Positions 19,251 through 28,157 of a stretch of 64,000 nt of DNA are shown piece after piece. Every line of letters starts with the position of its first letter. The first letter of the stretch is position 1. The stretch lies in NCBI RefSeq assembly GCF_001748285.1, contig NZ_BDGT01000018.1, positions 31,221 to 95,220 on the forward strand, written 5' to 3'. The notes beneath the pieces are model-generated. The model was not told the DNA's origin, searched no databases, and saw only the letters and a list, made by a program, of their open reading frames with translations. Both the position numbers and the translations under genes were made by a program. The DNA comes from Thermogemmatispora onikobensis (GTDB lineage Bacteria > Chloroflexota > Ktedonobacteria > Ktedonobacterales > Ktedonobacteraceae).

Positions 19251-20180
19251 TCAGGCGATAAAGTGCAGCGAGGCGAGCATCGGATTGTAGTATTTTTGCA
19301 TTGCCTCGTCAAAAACGTTGTTGCTGGCATAGAACTGAAGACTATAGTAATGTTGCTTATACATGACACTTAGAGTGACGAGGTGCAAGCTCTGGTTGTT
19401 GTTCAGGGGAAAGCTCACGTCGTCCTCGCTCCAGGCCTGGCCCCCGACGGTCCGTGTCTGGGGCGTATTGGTCAGCGTTTGTGGATTGCTCAGGCTGGTG
19501 GCCTGAGCGAAGTTCTGAATCAGAAACTGGTCAAGCTCGTGCGCGCTGGAAAAGGCCTGGTTGGCATCGCTAGGAAATTGAACAACGAGCAGACTCAATG
19601 GAACTGAGAGACTCTGAGGAGGATCGAGTGTGAGCGTTTTGACCCCGCTGCTGGAAGTGTTGAGCTGGCCCTCAAGCCAATCCTGGGGAAGGTTCATGGT
19701 CAGACCCAGAGATTGGCTACTGGCATTGCTCAAGGGCTTGAAAGAGGATGGTGTGGGCAGAACGTTCGTGGTCGAGCTCTGACTGCCTGCCGTGGCGGTT
19801 GCTGCTGGCGCTTGACTGGGGAGCTGAACGCTGTGCGCGGGCGCTTTGGGGGCGAAATAGCCGTGGACCCACAACAGTCCCACGGCAAAACCAGCGCCGA
19901 GCAGACAGCTCAGGAGCAGCACGGTGACCACCGTGAGCCAGCGGCTGGAACGTCCTGCTGGTCGAGCCTGGCCCGGAAAAGCGATAGCTGTGCTCTGACC
20001 AGCAAGACCGTTGGCCAGCAGCAAGGGGTTGGAGACTTCGCGCGGGTCACGTGGCCAGGCAGGCGTATCGGCAGGGAGGTACGAATAATATGCCTGTGCT
20101 CCTGATGAGACTGCCGTGCCACACTGAGGACAGACCACGGCAGAGACCGGTAGTTCTATCTTGCATTGTGTGCAGGTCAT
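19251..20180 (-). CDS. Zinc-ribbon membrane protein with extracytoplasmic domain
   Basis: 309 residues, function unknown. The N-terminus is a zinc ribbon (CTQC near residue 3, CPQC near 18). A single membrane helix follows (about residues 82-108, WLTVVTVLLLSCLLGAGFAV), then a Pro/Ala/Thr linker, then an outside domain of about 170 residues (LGLTMNLPQDWLEGQL to YYNPMLASLHF) that resembles PsbP-like or lipoprotein-type folds. The topology is ribbon inside, domain outside. ATG 20180 follows GAGAGG. A perfect palindrome lies 24-48 bases upstream. Confidence 0.75.
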   Translation of the reverse strand: MTCTQCKIELPVSAVVCPQCGTAVSSGAQAYYSYLPADTPAWPRDPREVSNPLLLANGLAGQSTAIAFPGQARPAGRSSRWLTVVTVLLLSCLLGAGFAVGLLWVHGYFAPKAPAHSVQLPSQAPAATATAGSQSSTTNVLPTPSSFKPLSNASSQSLGLTMNLPQDWLEGQLNTSSSGVKTLTLDPPQSLSVPLSLLVVQFPSDANQAFSSAHELDQFLIQNFAQATSLSNPQTLTNTPQTRTVGGQAWSEDDVSFPLNNNQSLHLVTLSVMYKQHYYSLQFYASNNVFDEAMQKYYNPMLASLHFIA

Positions 20181-20203
20181 GGCTGCACCTCTCTCGTGTT
20201 CGT

Positions 20204-20228
20204 TCCGACAACAGCTGCTGTTGTCGGA
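20204..20228. promoter_or_regulatory. Perfect 25-base palindrome upstream of the zinc-ribbon gene
   Basis: TCCGACAACAGC, a central T, and its exact reverse complement (GCTGTTGTCGGA), 24-48 bases before the start codon of the minus-strand zinc-ribbon membrane protein. It could be a repressor operator, or a hairpin in the 5' leader that affects translation. Confidence 0.6.
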
Positions 20229-20521
20229 GAATGACCTCTGTTCAAGAGATGAATGGATGGGTAGATAGGGTGGCTACAGCCGGGTGAGGCTGTTCCTCTT
20301 GCTCCGGCGCCCCTTCTTCGCTCGCGCTTGGCCGCTTCTCCCTGGCCAGCCAGGCCAGCTGGCTAGTCGGCGAGCGCTATCTCGGCTTGGATGCTGGCCT
20401 CCTCCACCAGGGGGCAGAGTCCCTTGCCTGATCGGTGCGGCCCGGTTCTGTCCAGGCGATTCATCAGGGCTCTTGCTCACTGAGCGTCAGGCGCTCCTGG
20501 CCCCTTCCGATGAGCTGCGAG

Positions 20522-20809
20522 CTAGTGAACCCAACGGCAGTCAAAGCGAACCTGTCCGCTGCGACGATCGGTGATGGCTCTGATGATCTCCAGTGTAATT
20601 GGCTCGCCAATAGCGACCGGCAGATCGTTCTCATCGAGCACGCGGCACTCAAAATGGCGTGTTGGGTCATTGAGATCGGCAATGACGCAACGCACATAAG
20701 AACGCTCCTCACCGCCAATAGAGGCCCGTAAGCCGGATTCCTTAGCGAGTAACTTTCCCGTGCGCTTCACCGTCCCCTGGCCCCCCTCTCTGGGAATCCT
20801 CTCACTCAC
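20522..20809 (-). CDS. Conserved small protein of unknown function
   Basis: 95 residues, soluble. I do not recognise the family. It is rich in beta-type and charged stretches (SYVRCVIADLNDPTRHFECRVLDEND, then EIIRAITDRRSGQVRFDCRWVH). Its ATG follows a very good ribosome site (GGAGAGGAGG), which supports it being a real gene. It stands alone, with hairpins and gaps on both sides. Confidence 0.65.
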   Translation of the reverse strand: MSERIPREGGQGTVKRTGKLLAKESGLRASIGGEERSYVRCVIADLNDPTRHFECRVLDENDLPVAIGEPITLEIIRAITDRRSGQVRFDCRWVH

Positions 20810-20920
20810 CGTCCTCCTCTCCCACTAGGATGGCAACCTGCTAAAGACATAGTAGAAGAATCTGCAGCAAAAGTCAACGATGCTGCCACCCGGCAACCAA
20901 GGCGCTTCTCTGTTGACCTG

Positions 20921-20958
20921 CCCTGCTCCCGGCCCTTCTTGAGGAAGCGGGAGCAGGG
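20921..20958 (-). terminator. Hairpin after the dehydrogenase gene
   Basis: Perfect 11-base-pair stem (CCCTGCTCCCG at 20921-20931 with 20948-20958), 75 bases past the stop of the minus-strand dehydrogenase. No T-run follows. Confidence 0.6.
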
Positions 20959-21032
20959 TGGCCTGGGGCTGCTCGTTCTCCTCGGCGGCCAGTGCCTGGG
21001 AGTACTGGGCTGGGCCTTAGTGAGCGGGGTCC

Positions 21033-22028
21033 TTAGCCCAGCACCTCGGGATTGACCAGGTTGGGGGGGCGGCGCCCTTCATGGTGGGCAACAATGTTAT
21101 TACTGGCCACCAGCGCCATCTGATTGCGTGTTGCGTAGGAAGCGCTGGCAATATGCGGTAGCAATACCACGTTTTCCATCGTCAAAAGCTCTGGTTCGAT
21201 GGCCGGCTCGTGCTCATAGACATCCAGGCCGGCGCCGGCGATTTGCTTCGCCTGCAAAGCACGGACCAGGGCCTTCTCATCGACAACGGGGCCGCGAGAA
21301 GTGTTGATCAAATAGGCTGTTGGCTTCATCAATGATAGCTCCCGTTCGCCGATCAGGTGGTGGGTTGAAGGCAGATAGGGAGTATGGATGCTGACGAAAT
21401 CGGACTCGCGCAGCAACTCGTCTAGCGGGGCATAGGTCAGATGATGGGCTGCTTCCTCCTCGGGTGGCAGGCGGTAGAGATTGTAGTAGAGGACGCGCAT
21501 TTCGAAGCCGCTGGCCCGTTTGGCAACGATCTTCCCGATGCGTCCGACGCCGATCAGTCCCAGGGTTGCATGATGCACATCGGCGCCGCAGAAGAGCAAG
21601 GGACCCCAGCCTTTGAACTTCCCGGCGCGTACGAAGCGCTCGGCCTCGGGGATGCGACGAGCGACGGCGATCAGGAGGCCGAAGGCCAGGTCAGCGGTAG
21701 TATCGGAGAGGACGCCGGGAGTGTTACTGACGGCAATGCCGAGGCGGGTGGCAGCTTCGACATCGATATTGTTGTAGCCAACGGCCATATTGGCCACCAT
21801 CTTCAGACGTGGCGTGGCTGAGGCGCAAGCCTCCAGAAAGCGGGCGTCGATCTGATCGGTGAGCAAGCAAAAAATATAGTCATGGCCGGGGCCGCGGCGG
21901 AGCAGCTCTTCGTAGGGCCAGATAACGCCTTCCTCCCTATTGGCCTCTACCTCGCCGATGGCCTCCAGAGGTGGGTAGGCGACATCAGGTACACGCTGGG
22001 TCACCAGGATTTTGGGACGTTCTGCCAT
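21033..22028 (-). CDS. D-isomer 2-hydroxyacid dehydrogenase (glyoxylate/hydroxypyruvate reductase type)
   Basis: 331 residues. It should reduce glyoxylate or hydroxypyruvate (or a related 2-keto acid) with NAD(P)H. The nucleotide site is GLIGVGRIGKIVAKR, and the catalytic triad is visible as Arg in NTSRGPVVDE, Glu in YEHEPAIEP and His in LPHIASAS. The start is ATG 22028, after AGGAGAG; the open frame extends 42 codons further upstream without a ribosome site or conservation. It is followed by a hairpin terminator. The exact substrate cannot be read from sequence. Confidence 0.93.
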   Translation of the reverse strand: MAERPKILVTQRVPDVAYPPLEAIGEVEANREEGVIWPYEELLRRGPGHDYIFCLLTDQIDARFLEACASATPRLKMVANMAVGYNNIDVEAATRLGIAVSNTPGVLSDTTADLAFGLLIAVARRIPEAERFVRAGKFKGWGPLLFCGADVHHATLGLIGVGRIGKIVAKRASGFEMRVLYYNLYRLPPEEEAAHHLTYAPLDELLRESDFVSIHTPYLPSTHHLIGERELSLMKPTAYLINTSRGPVVDEKALVRALQAKQIAGAGLDVYEHEPAIEPELLTMENVVLLPHIASASYATRNQMALVASNNIVAHHEGRRPPNLVNPEVLG

Positions 22029-22186
22029 AGCACTCTCCTGCCGATCTTGCTTGACTGCTGCTGCTGCTGACTTGCTGGCGCAACGGCCTGCCTGAAGCAT
22101 AAATTGAAGCTGGGAAGCCTTGCTTAACAGACCAGGCGCAGACGGTCTGTGCATGACCGCTGGCCATGCCGGCTAGAACTTTCCTT

Positions 22187-22960
22187 TTATTGTATAACCT
22201 CTGACAAGCCTCTCGTCTGATCCCTCTGGTCGTCGGCGCGATCAGTCGGTTGGTAAGCCGGAGGAGCGGGTAGGCGGAAGGGTTTGGCCAGGCGGCGACG
22301 CAGGAGCATCAGGAGGGCAGGCCATCCGTCACGCCAGGGAGAGAGCTTTTTCGCCTGGCGGGGGGTATAGCGAATGGGGACTTCCAGGATAGTGAGGCCG
22401 GCCTGTACGAGATAGATGGTGATCTCTGGCTCAATCTCGAAGCGGCGCCCCTGGAGAGGGAGGGCCTGCACCACAGCGCGTGGCATGAGCTTGTAGCAGG
22501 TTTCCATGTCAGAGAGGCGGCAGCCGTAGAGTAGGTTTGTGACCACTGTCAAAAAGCGGTTGCCCCAGCGTGTCAGCCAGGGCTGTTGAGAGAGATCACG
22601 GCAGCCGTACACAGCCACGAGGGGGTGGCCCGCCGAGATCCAACGTTCCACGAGCAAGGGGATATCTTGAGGATCGTACTCCAGATCGGCGTCTTGAATA
22701 AGGACCAGGTCGCCCGTGATATAGCCAAAGCCCGTGCGCAGAGCCGTGCCTTTCCCCTGGTTGGTGCTGTGGCGTAGGTAGTGGTAGCGATCAAAGGGCG
22801 GCTGCTGGCGCAGGCTCTGTAAGATCTCCCAGGTACGGTCAGTGGAGGCATCATCGACGATGACCACCTCCAGATCCAGAGGGACATGGGCCAACATCTC
22901 CAGGAGCCGGGCCACCGTGGCTTCCTCGTTGTAGACGGGTACAACCACCGAAACGCGCAT
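22187..22960 (-). CDS. Family 2 glycosyltransferase (DPM1/polyprenol-phosphate type)
   Basis: 257 residues. ATG 22960 opens MRVSVVVPVYNEE; a TTG 87 bases upstream is unlikely because it has no ribosome site. The GT-A motifs are YNEEATVARLLEML, IVDDASTDRTWEIL, NQGKGTALRTGF and the divalent-metal motif QDADLEYDPQD. The soluble C-terminus (RRRLAKPFRLPAPP) lacks membrane helices. By similarity this type transfers a sugar from a nucleotide donor to a polyprenol phosphate or another acceptor. Neighbouring genes do not identify a pathway. Confidence 0.88.
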   Translation of the reverse strand: MRVSVVVPVYNEEATVARLLEMLAHVPLDLEVVIVDDASTDRTWEILQSLRQQPPFDRYHYLRHSTNQGKGTALRTGFGYITGDLVLIQDADLEYDPQDIPLLVERWISAGHPLVAVYGCRDLSQQPWLTRWGNRFLTVVTNLLYGCRLSDMETCYKLMPRAVVQALPLQGRRFEIEPEITIYLVQAGLTILEVPIRYTPRQAKKLSPWRDGWPALLMLLRRRLAKPFRLPAPPAYQPTDRADDQRDQTRGLSEVIQ

Positions 22961-23143
22961 GCTTGCAGTAACCTCACTTCCCGATGCTGTGGAGCGGAGA
23001 GCATGGGGGCGCAGTCTGCCCTTTTGCTTCTCTCTCTCCTTATCCAATCCAGGATGACGAGTCTCTGGATGGTAAGGTGTAAGAATAGAGCGCTTTCCTC
23101 TCCAGACCGCGGCCCTTTATCAGGTCTGCCGCCTGATCTCGAC

Positions 23144-24571
23144 TCATTCCCAAAGCTGAATCGTACCATCGGTCAAGGCGACGAGCAGGCGACGATCGGC
23201 AAAATGCAGGGCGCTGATCTGCCAGGGGTGGTAGAGCTTTTGGACAAGTTGCCCTGCTGTCAGCGACCAAAGCTCAACCACGCCCTCGTTGATCTCGCTA
23301 TCTTCGCGGGCCACGGCCAGCCAGCTGGCATCATCGGAAAGCGCCAGGCGCGAAGTGCCTCCCAGGGTGCCGACAGCGAGATCGTAGTAGGTGGCGGCTC
23401 GCAAATCCTGCACGCGCACGCGATTACGCTCCTGCCGCGCTGCGAAGACCACCGTCTGCAGATCGGGTGTGACGGCATAGGGCGGAGCACAATCGCTACA
23501 CGCTCCAGCCAGCACAGAGGTGACAATGCGCGGGCGTGGACGGTTCCCAAAGCGGGTGCGGGCAGTTAGATCCCAGCGCCGGACAACAATCACCTCCTCC
23601 CGGCTGCCTGGGCTGTGCCCACAGGAAAGCGTCAGCAGGGCGCGCGTATCGCGCGAGAGGGCGCGCAGGCGGATGGCCCAAAACTGGCGCTTCTCGATTT
23701 CCTCCTCGATGCAGACCAGGGTCTCCTGGGGAATGGCGCCCTGCCCGGGCTGGTAGAGCAGGACATCGGTGGCACGCGCTCCCACTTTCCGCGGGGTGCG
23801 CGGGTCCTCGGCCTGATAGGGAAGAGCGAGGCGCAGGCACGGCGAAGAAGAGTCCGTTGTCGAATCCGGCGAGGGCTGAGCAACGCTTGCTTCCTCCATG
23901 AAAGCCAGATCAAGCGTGTAGTGGTCAAAAACGGTGCGCTGCTGCAGAGGATAGCTCCAGATCAGCGAGCCGCTCTGTGTATGCCAGACGTGCAGGCCGA
24001 GGCGTCCCCAACCGGCCAGCAGCTCCCCATGAGGGGAAAAGCGCAGTTCGCGCAGCGATTCGACTGTCAGGGCGGGATCAGTGCGAAACTGAGCGAGCTG
24101 AGTGCTGTGGGCCACGCTCCAAATGGCTCCCTGGCCATCCAGTGTGCCGGCGGCGATGTACAAGTCCTTATCTTCGGTTTGGAGGCTACCCAGGGCCGAG
24201 ATCACTCCCAGGGACGTTTGGAGACGAGCACCAGCGCGCAAGGGGCCGCGTGTGCTGAAGATGCTCAGGCTGGCAAACTCTAGCTCCTCCTGTGGGTCAA
24301 CGCGCTGAGGGTGCCGGCGAGGTCGCAGCAGGCCGCCGCGTACATCCAGCACACCCCGCAGGGCCACATCATACTGCTGTCGCTTCTGGGGGTCACCCAG
24401 GACAGCGTAGGCGCGATTGATGCGCTTCATCTGGGTTGCCCCCTCGGGGCCAGCCAGATCAGGGTGGTAGCGCCGTGCCAGCTGTCGATAGGCGCGTTTG
24501 ATCGTCTCCTGATCGGCATCCGCTGGTACGCCCAGAATGGCGTAGTAGTTTTCCAGTTCGTCCCTCTCCAT
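23144..24571 (-). CDS. J-domain protein fused to a WD40-like beta-propeller
   Basis: 475 residues. Residues 1-70 are a J domain: NYYAILGVPADADQETIKRAYRQLA, the HPD motif in RRYHPDLAG, and the QYDVALRG end, so it can stimulate an Hsp70 (DnaK) ATPase. From about residue 115 the rest is a propeller-like repeat region (SPHGELLAGWGRLGLHVWHTQSG, SDDASWLAVARED, LYHPWQISALHFADRRLLVALTDGTIQLWE). There is no Gly/Phe or zinc-finger region, so it is a type III J protein. It follows the alkA-like gene by 38 bases. Client proteins are unknown. Confidence 0.85.
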   Translation of the reverse strand: MERDELENYYAILGVPADADQETIKRAYRQLARRYHPDLAGPEGATQMKRINRAYAVLGDPQKRQQYDVALRGVLDVRGGLLRPRRHPQRVDPQEELEFASLSIFSTRGPLRAGARLQTSLGVISALGSLQTEDKDLYIAAGTLDGQGAIWSVAHSTQLAQFRTDPALTVESLRELRFSPHGELLAGWGRLGLHVWHTQSGSLIWSYPLQQRTVFDHYTLDLAFMEEASVAQPSPDSTTDSSSPCLRLALPYQAEDPRTPRKVGARATDVLLYQPGQGAIPQETLVCIEEEIEKRQFWAIRLRALSRDTRALLTLSCGHSPGSREEVIVVRRWDLTARTRFGNRPRPRIVTSVLAGACSDCAPPYAVTPDLQTVVFAARQERNRVRVQDLRAATYYDLAVGTLGGTSRLALSDDASWLAVAREDSEINEGVVELWSLTAGQLVQKLYHPWQISALHFADRRLLVALTDGTIQLWE

Positions 24572-24609
24572 AGCCAGCTCTGTTGCCTGCTGAAGGTAAG
24601 CGGCTCGTA

Positions 24610-25275
24610 CTAGAGCGATACAATGCGTGTTTTGACGCGGTTGCTTTGTATCAACAGGCGTCGCGTGCGCCAGATATACCAGGTTGCCAGAGTGCGATAG
24701 GGCCGCCAGCGCTCGCCGAAGACCAGCAGCTCTTTGCGCGTTGGGCGCTGCTCTAGTCCGTAGAGGAGGCGGAGGCCCTCGGCCAGGCCCAGATCATCAA
24801 CGGGCCAGACATCGAGGCGACCCAGCGAAAAGATCAAAATCATTTCGGCTGTCCAGCGCCCGATACCTCTGACAGCGGTCAGTGCACGGATAACAGCCTC
24901 ATCGTCAAGCTCCGGGAGCTGCTGCAAGTCCAGCTCGCCGCTCAGAACATGGGTGCAGAGATCGCGTATGTAGCGAATCTTTTGCATAGAAAGACCGACT
25001 GCCTGCAGTTGCCGCTCATCGAGGGTGGCAAGAAATTGGGCCTGGATAGGGCCGGGAGGAAGCAGAGCGCGTAAGCGCGCCATAATGGCGTCGGCGGCCT
25101 GGACAGAAATCTGCTGTGAAATGATGGCATCGACCAGCGCCTCGAAAAGGTTAGGGTCCGGCACCAGGGTACACGGCCCTACGCGCTCAATGGCGCTGGC
25201 CAGAACAGGATCACCGGCTTGCAGCGCCAGGGTGGCTGTAGCAACAAGGTCGGTCCAGGATTGCTGGATTGTCAT
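24610..25275 (-). CDS. DNA-3-methyladenine glycosylase, AlkA-like (HhH-GPD)
   Basis: 221 residues. It removes alkylated bases in base-excision repair. The helix-hairpin-helix and catalytic aspartate region is visible: LTAVRGIGRWTAEMILIFSLG, then PVDDLGLAEG. FEALVDAIISQQIS is the usual N-lobe signature. Two start candidates are ATG 25275 and ATG 25308; neither has an ideal ribosome site, and I prefer 25275 as it matches the conserved domain. A promoter element (TGTGCTACAAT) lies about 120 bases upstream. Confidence 0.9.
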   Translation of the reverse strand: MTIQQSWTDLVATATLALQAGDPVLASAIERVGPCTLVPDPNLFEALVDAIISQQISVQAADAIMARLRALLPPGPIQAQFLATLDERQLQAVGLSMQKIRYIRDLCTHVLSGELDLQQLPELDDEAVIRALTAVRGIGRWTAEMILIFSLGRLDVWPVDDLGLAEGLRLLYGLEQRPTRKELLVFGERWRPYRTLATWYIWRTRRLLIQSNRVKTRIVSL

Positions 25276-25390
25276 CTCTCCGTCTTTCTGCTCGCTCAAC
25301 GCTCTCATACCAGTCGCTTGCTCGCTGATTGCCAGGCGGATTAGCCCCGCCCGGGGGCTGGCCGCTGAGGCAAACAGCACAGCCGCTGAT

Positions 25391-25401
25391 ATTGTAGCAC
25401 A
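25391..25401 (-). promoter_or_regulatory. Extended -10 promoter element TGTGCTACAAT
   Basis: On the minus strand TGTGCTACAAT matches the TRTGNTATAAT extended -10 form. No -35 is visible at the right spacing. It points toward the AlkA-like gene. Confidence 0.55.
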
Positions 25402-25538
25402 TGCTGGCCTCCTGCCGCTGGCGCGCTCTGGCCTGGCAGGCGATGGATGCAATGGAGCAGATAATGACTGAAGAAGTAGATAGACAGGCGGAGGAGATGC
25501 GATTTCCTCCTCCGCCTGTGGAGCATTGCAGGCGCTCG

Positions 25539-27185
25539 TCAGGCCCTGGCCATGAGGCTGCTTTCCTTGAAGTGGAAGAGAGCAGCCAGGGCCACCGCGA
25601 TGGCCAGGCCGAGGACCGTCAGGGTGGGACCCCAACGCATACCTTCTGTGATTGGGTCACCGTAAAGGTGGAAAATCGAGAGGTTGATCAGCCAGTCAGG
25701 CAGTTTCAGCATCGGCTGCAGAAACTCCATTAAGAAGGAAAGAGCTACGAGAAGGCTGGCCAGACCCGTGGTTAGACCAGCGGAGAGGCGCGTTGCAAGC
25801 AGGTAGACCAGGGCGGCTGCCAGCCATTCCAACGGCAAGATACCGAAGCAGGCGGCAGCGGTGTCACCAACATCGATGCGCAGATTGATGCTGCTGGCCG
25901 TCACCAGGAGGCTGAGCCAGATCCCCAGCGGAGGAATCAGCGAGGCCACCACCACAGCCGCGGCGTGCTCGCCGAGCAAGCGGATACGGGAGTGAGGCGT
26001 ACTCAGGATCAGCTCCAGGCGGTTGTTATCCAGATCGCGGCTCCAGCTGTGGGCCAGCGTCAGGGCGAAGATGGTCAGGGCGACGGGAATAAAGGTGAAG
26101 ACGGTCGCTCCCAGAAGACCCTGATTGGTGGCGACGTTGTAGCCGCTGAAGAGCTGGCTCATGACAGCATTGCCCTGGACCGCCTTCCTGAAGACATCCA
26201 GCAGGTTGGGAATGAGCGCGGTCAGGAAATCGGCGAAGAAGACCGTGATCACCGTCCACCAGAAGAGGGCGGTGAACTGCGCGCGCAGGGTGCGCAGACC
26301 CAAGGAGCGCAGGAAGGGGTCGCCAGCGGCGCGCGCCAGAGAGCGGGCTCGTTCGACGGTGGACGGTTGCCGTCGTCCGTTGAGGGCGAGCTGAAGCGCC
26401 ACGCCGCCCAGATCGCGGCGGGCAAAGATCACGGTGCTGGCCACGATCAGGATCACGGCGAGCAGGATGAGGAGTGCCAGGGCGCCCCAGTTGGCGGCCA
26501 CCGAAGGGATTAAAGGCTTATTCCTGTTATAGTAGTAAAAGATCGACAGGTGCCGCAGCCAGTCAACATTTTGCTGAAGGCGCCCAACGCTATCGAGCAG
26601 GAACATCAGCACCAGGATAGCGGCGGTCCAGCCGGAGGCAGCGCCGCGCCAGCGCACGAACTGCGAGATCAGCAGGGCGATGCTGGCGAAGATCAGCTCA
26701 AAAAGGCCGACGTTGAGAGTCGTCAGCAGGGCCCGCGGGTAATCGGCTGTTTCGTGGGCGCTGAGCTGGCCGAGGAGGATGAAGACACTGAGAATGAGCA
26801 TCATCATGAGAATGGCCAGCGTCAGGGCAAGCAGCTTTTCCAGCAAGAGGCGCGCCCGCGCCACCGGCTGCGAGAGCAGCACATCGAGCGTGCCGCGCTC
26901 TTCGTCTCCGCGCACCAGGCGGGCGCCGGCCAGGATGGCCCAAATGGCCAGGAAGGCCGGCAGGGTCGTGCCAAAGACGCGGAAGGTGACGTAGCCGGGG
27001 ATGGTATTGAGGGCCACCTGATCGCCATAGAAGCCGAAGGACTGGTAGATCTGGGTGACGCCGGCGTTGAGGACATCCTGAGCGGTAGCATACATGGCGT
27101 AGATCAGCAGGCCCAGGCCGAGGCTCCAGCAGAGGATGGCGATCCAGTACTCACGTAAGGTTTTGAGCCAGATTGTACGCAGCAT
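25539..27185 (-). CDS. ABC transporter permease, duplicated ABC-2 type
   Basis: 548 residues with about 12 membrane helices. Two similar halves each open with a cytoplasmic amphipathic segment (MLRTIWLKTLREYWIAILCW at residue 1, LRSLGLRTLRAQFTALFWW near residue 290), so it is a fused pair of ABC-2 permease halves. It pairs with the ATPase encoded 57 bases upstream in the same operon. The substrate cannot be identified; drug or lipid export is typical of ABC-2 exporters controlled by TetR. Confidence 0.9.
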   Translation of the reverse strand: MLRTIWLKTLREYWIAILCWSLGLGLLIYAMYATAQDVLNAGVTQIYQSFGFYGDQVALNTIPGYVTFRVFGTTLPAFLAIWAILAGARLVRGDEERGTLDVLLSQPVARARLLLEKLLALTLAILMMMLILSVFILLGQLSAHETADYPRALLTTLNVGLFELIFASIALLISQFVRWRGAASGWTAAILVLMFLLDSVGRLQQNVDWLRHLSIFYYYNRNKPLIPSVAANWGALALLILLAVILIVASTVIFARRDLGGVALQLALNGRRQPSTVERARSLARAAGDPFLRSLGLRTLRAQFTALFWWTVITVFFADFLTALIPNLLDVFRKAVQGNAVMSQLFSGYNVATNQGLLGATVFTFIPVALTIFALTLAHSWSRDLDNNRLELILSTPHSRIRLLGEHAAAVVVASLIPPLGIWLSLLVTASSINLRIDVGDTAAACFGILPLEWLAAALVYLLATRLSAGLTTGLASLLVALSFLMEFLQPMLKLPDWLINLSIFHLYGDPITEGMRWGPTLTVLGLAIAVALAALFHFKESSLMARA

Positions 27186-27242
27186 AGCGGTTTCCTCCCG
27201 TCATTGGCCGCTGCAAACGCTGCAAAATGCGGCCAGCAGCGC

Positions 27243-28157
27243 TTAGCGGCCAGCGGCGACCGGCTGGTCGGCCTGATAGAAGCGCAGGAAAATCTCTTCG
27301 AGGCTCGGCTCGTGGGTGGTCAGGCTGAGCGCATCGTGGGCAGCGGCTGTCTTGATGACCGCCTGGAGGTCGCCCTGGACGTCGAGATGCAGCTCGCGAC
27401 CGTCGCGGTTGAGCTGGACGGAGGCCACGCCCGGCAGGCCCCGGAACCACTGCGGCGAGGCCGGCGCCGGAAAGCTAATGATGACCGTCTGCTGACGTAT
27501 GTGCTTGAGCCGACTCACCTCGTTCACCTCGACCAGGCGCCCCTCGCGGATGATGCCGACGCGGCTGCAGGTCTGCTCAACCTCGGGCAGGATATGCGAC
27601 GAGAGAAAGACCGTGCGTCCCTCGCTCTGCACTTCGCGCAACATGCGATAAAACTCCTGCTGGTTGAGGGGATCAAGACCACTGCTCGGCTCGTCCAGAA
27701 TGAGCAGCCGCGGACGGTGCATGAAGGCCTGGATCAGGCCCAGCTTCTGGCGGTTGCCGCGCGAATACTCGCGGAAGCGCTTGCCGGGATCGAAGTCCAG
27801 CCGCTCGCAGAGCTGCTGCACATAGGTGCGGTCGACACCGCCGCGCAGGTGGCCGAGGTAGGTCAGGATCTGAGCCCCGGTCAGCCCGGGATCAAAGGCG
27901 AACTCCGAGGGCAGGTAACCTACGAGCCGCTTGACGGCGGGGGCCTGCGACCAGCAGTCCAGACCGGCGATGGTGGCACGGCCCGCCGAGGGGCGCAGGA
28001 AGCCCATCAGTGTGCGGATGGTGGTGGTTTTGCCGGCGCCATTCGGACCGAGAAAACCGAAGATTTCGCCTTCCTCGATCTCAAAGGTCAGGTCAAGAAT
28101 GCCGCGGCTGCGACCGTAATACTTCGTCAGGCCGCTGGCTTGAATCAGTGCTGTCAT
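27243..28157 (-). CDS. ABC transporter ATP-binding protein
   Basis: 304 residues. Walker A is GPNGAGKTTT. The signature motif is YSRGNRQK instead of LSGGQ, as in several ABC-2 exporter ATPases. Walker B is LLILDEPSSGLD, followed by the H-loop FLSSHILPEVE. A C-terminal regulatory-type extension follows (from about residue 215). Start ATG 28157 follows AGGAGGG and lies inside the end of the TetR gene (65-base overlap in another frame), so translation is coupled to the regulator. Confidence 0.93.
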   Translation of the reverse strand: MTALIQASGLTKYYGRSRGILDLTFEIEEGEIFGFLGPNGAGKTTTIRTLMGFLRPSAGRATIAGLDCWSQAPAVKRLVGYLPSEFAFDPGLTGAQILTYLGHLRGGVDRTYVQQLCERLDFDPGKRFREYSRGNRQKLGLIQAFMHRPRLLILDEPSSGLDPLNQQEFYRMLREVQSEGRTVFLSSHILPEVEQTCSRVGIIREGRLVEVNEVSRLKHIRQQTVIISFPAPASPQWFRGLPGVASVQLNRDGRELHLDVQGDLQAVIKTAAAHDALSLTTHEPSLEEIFLRFYQADQPVAAGR

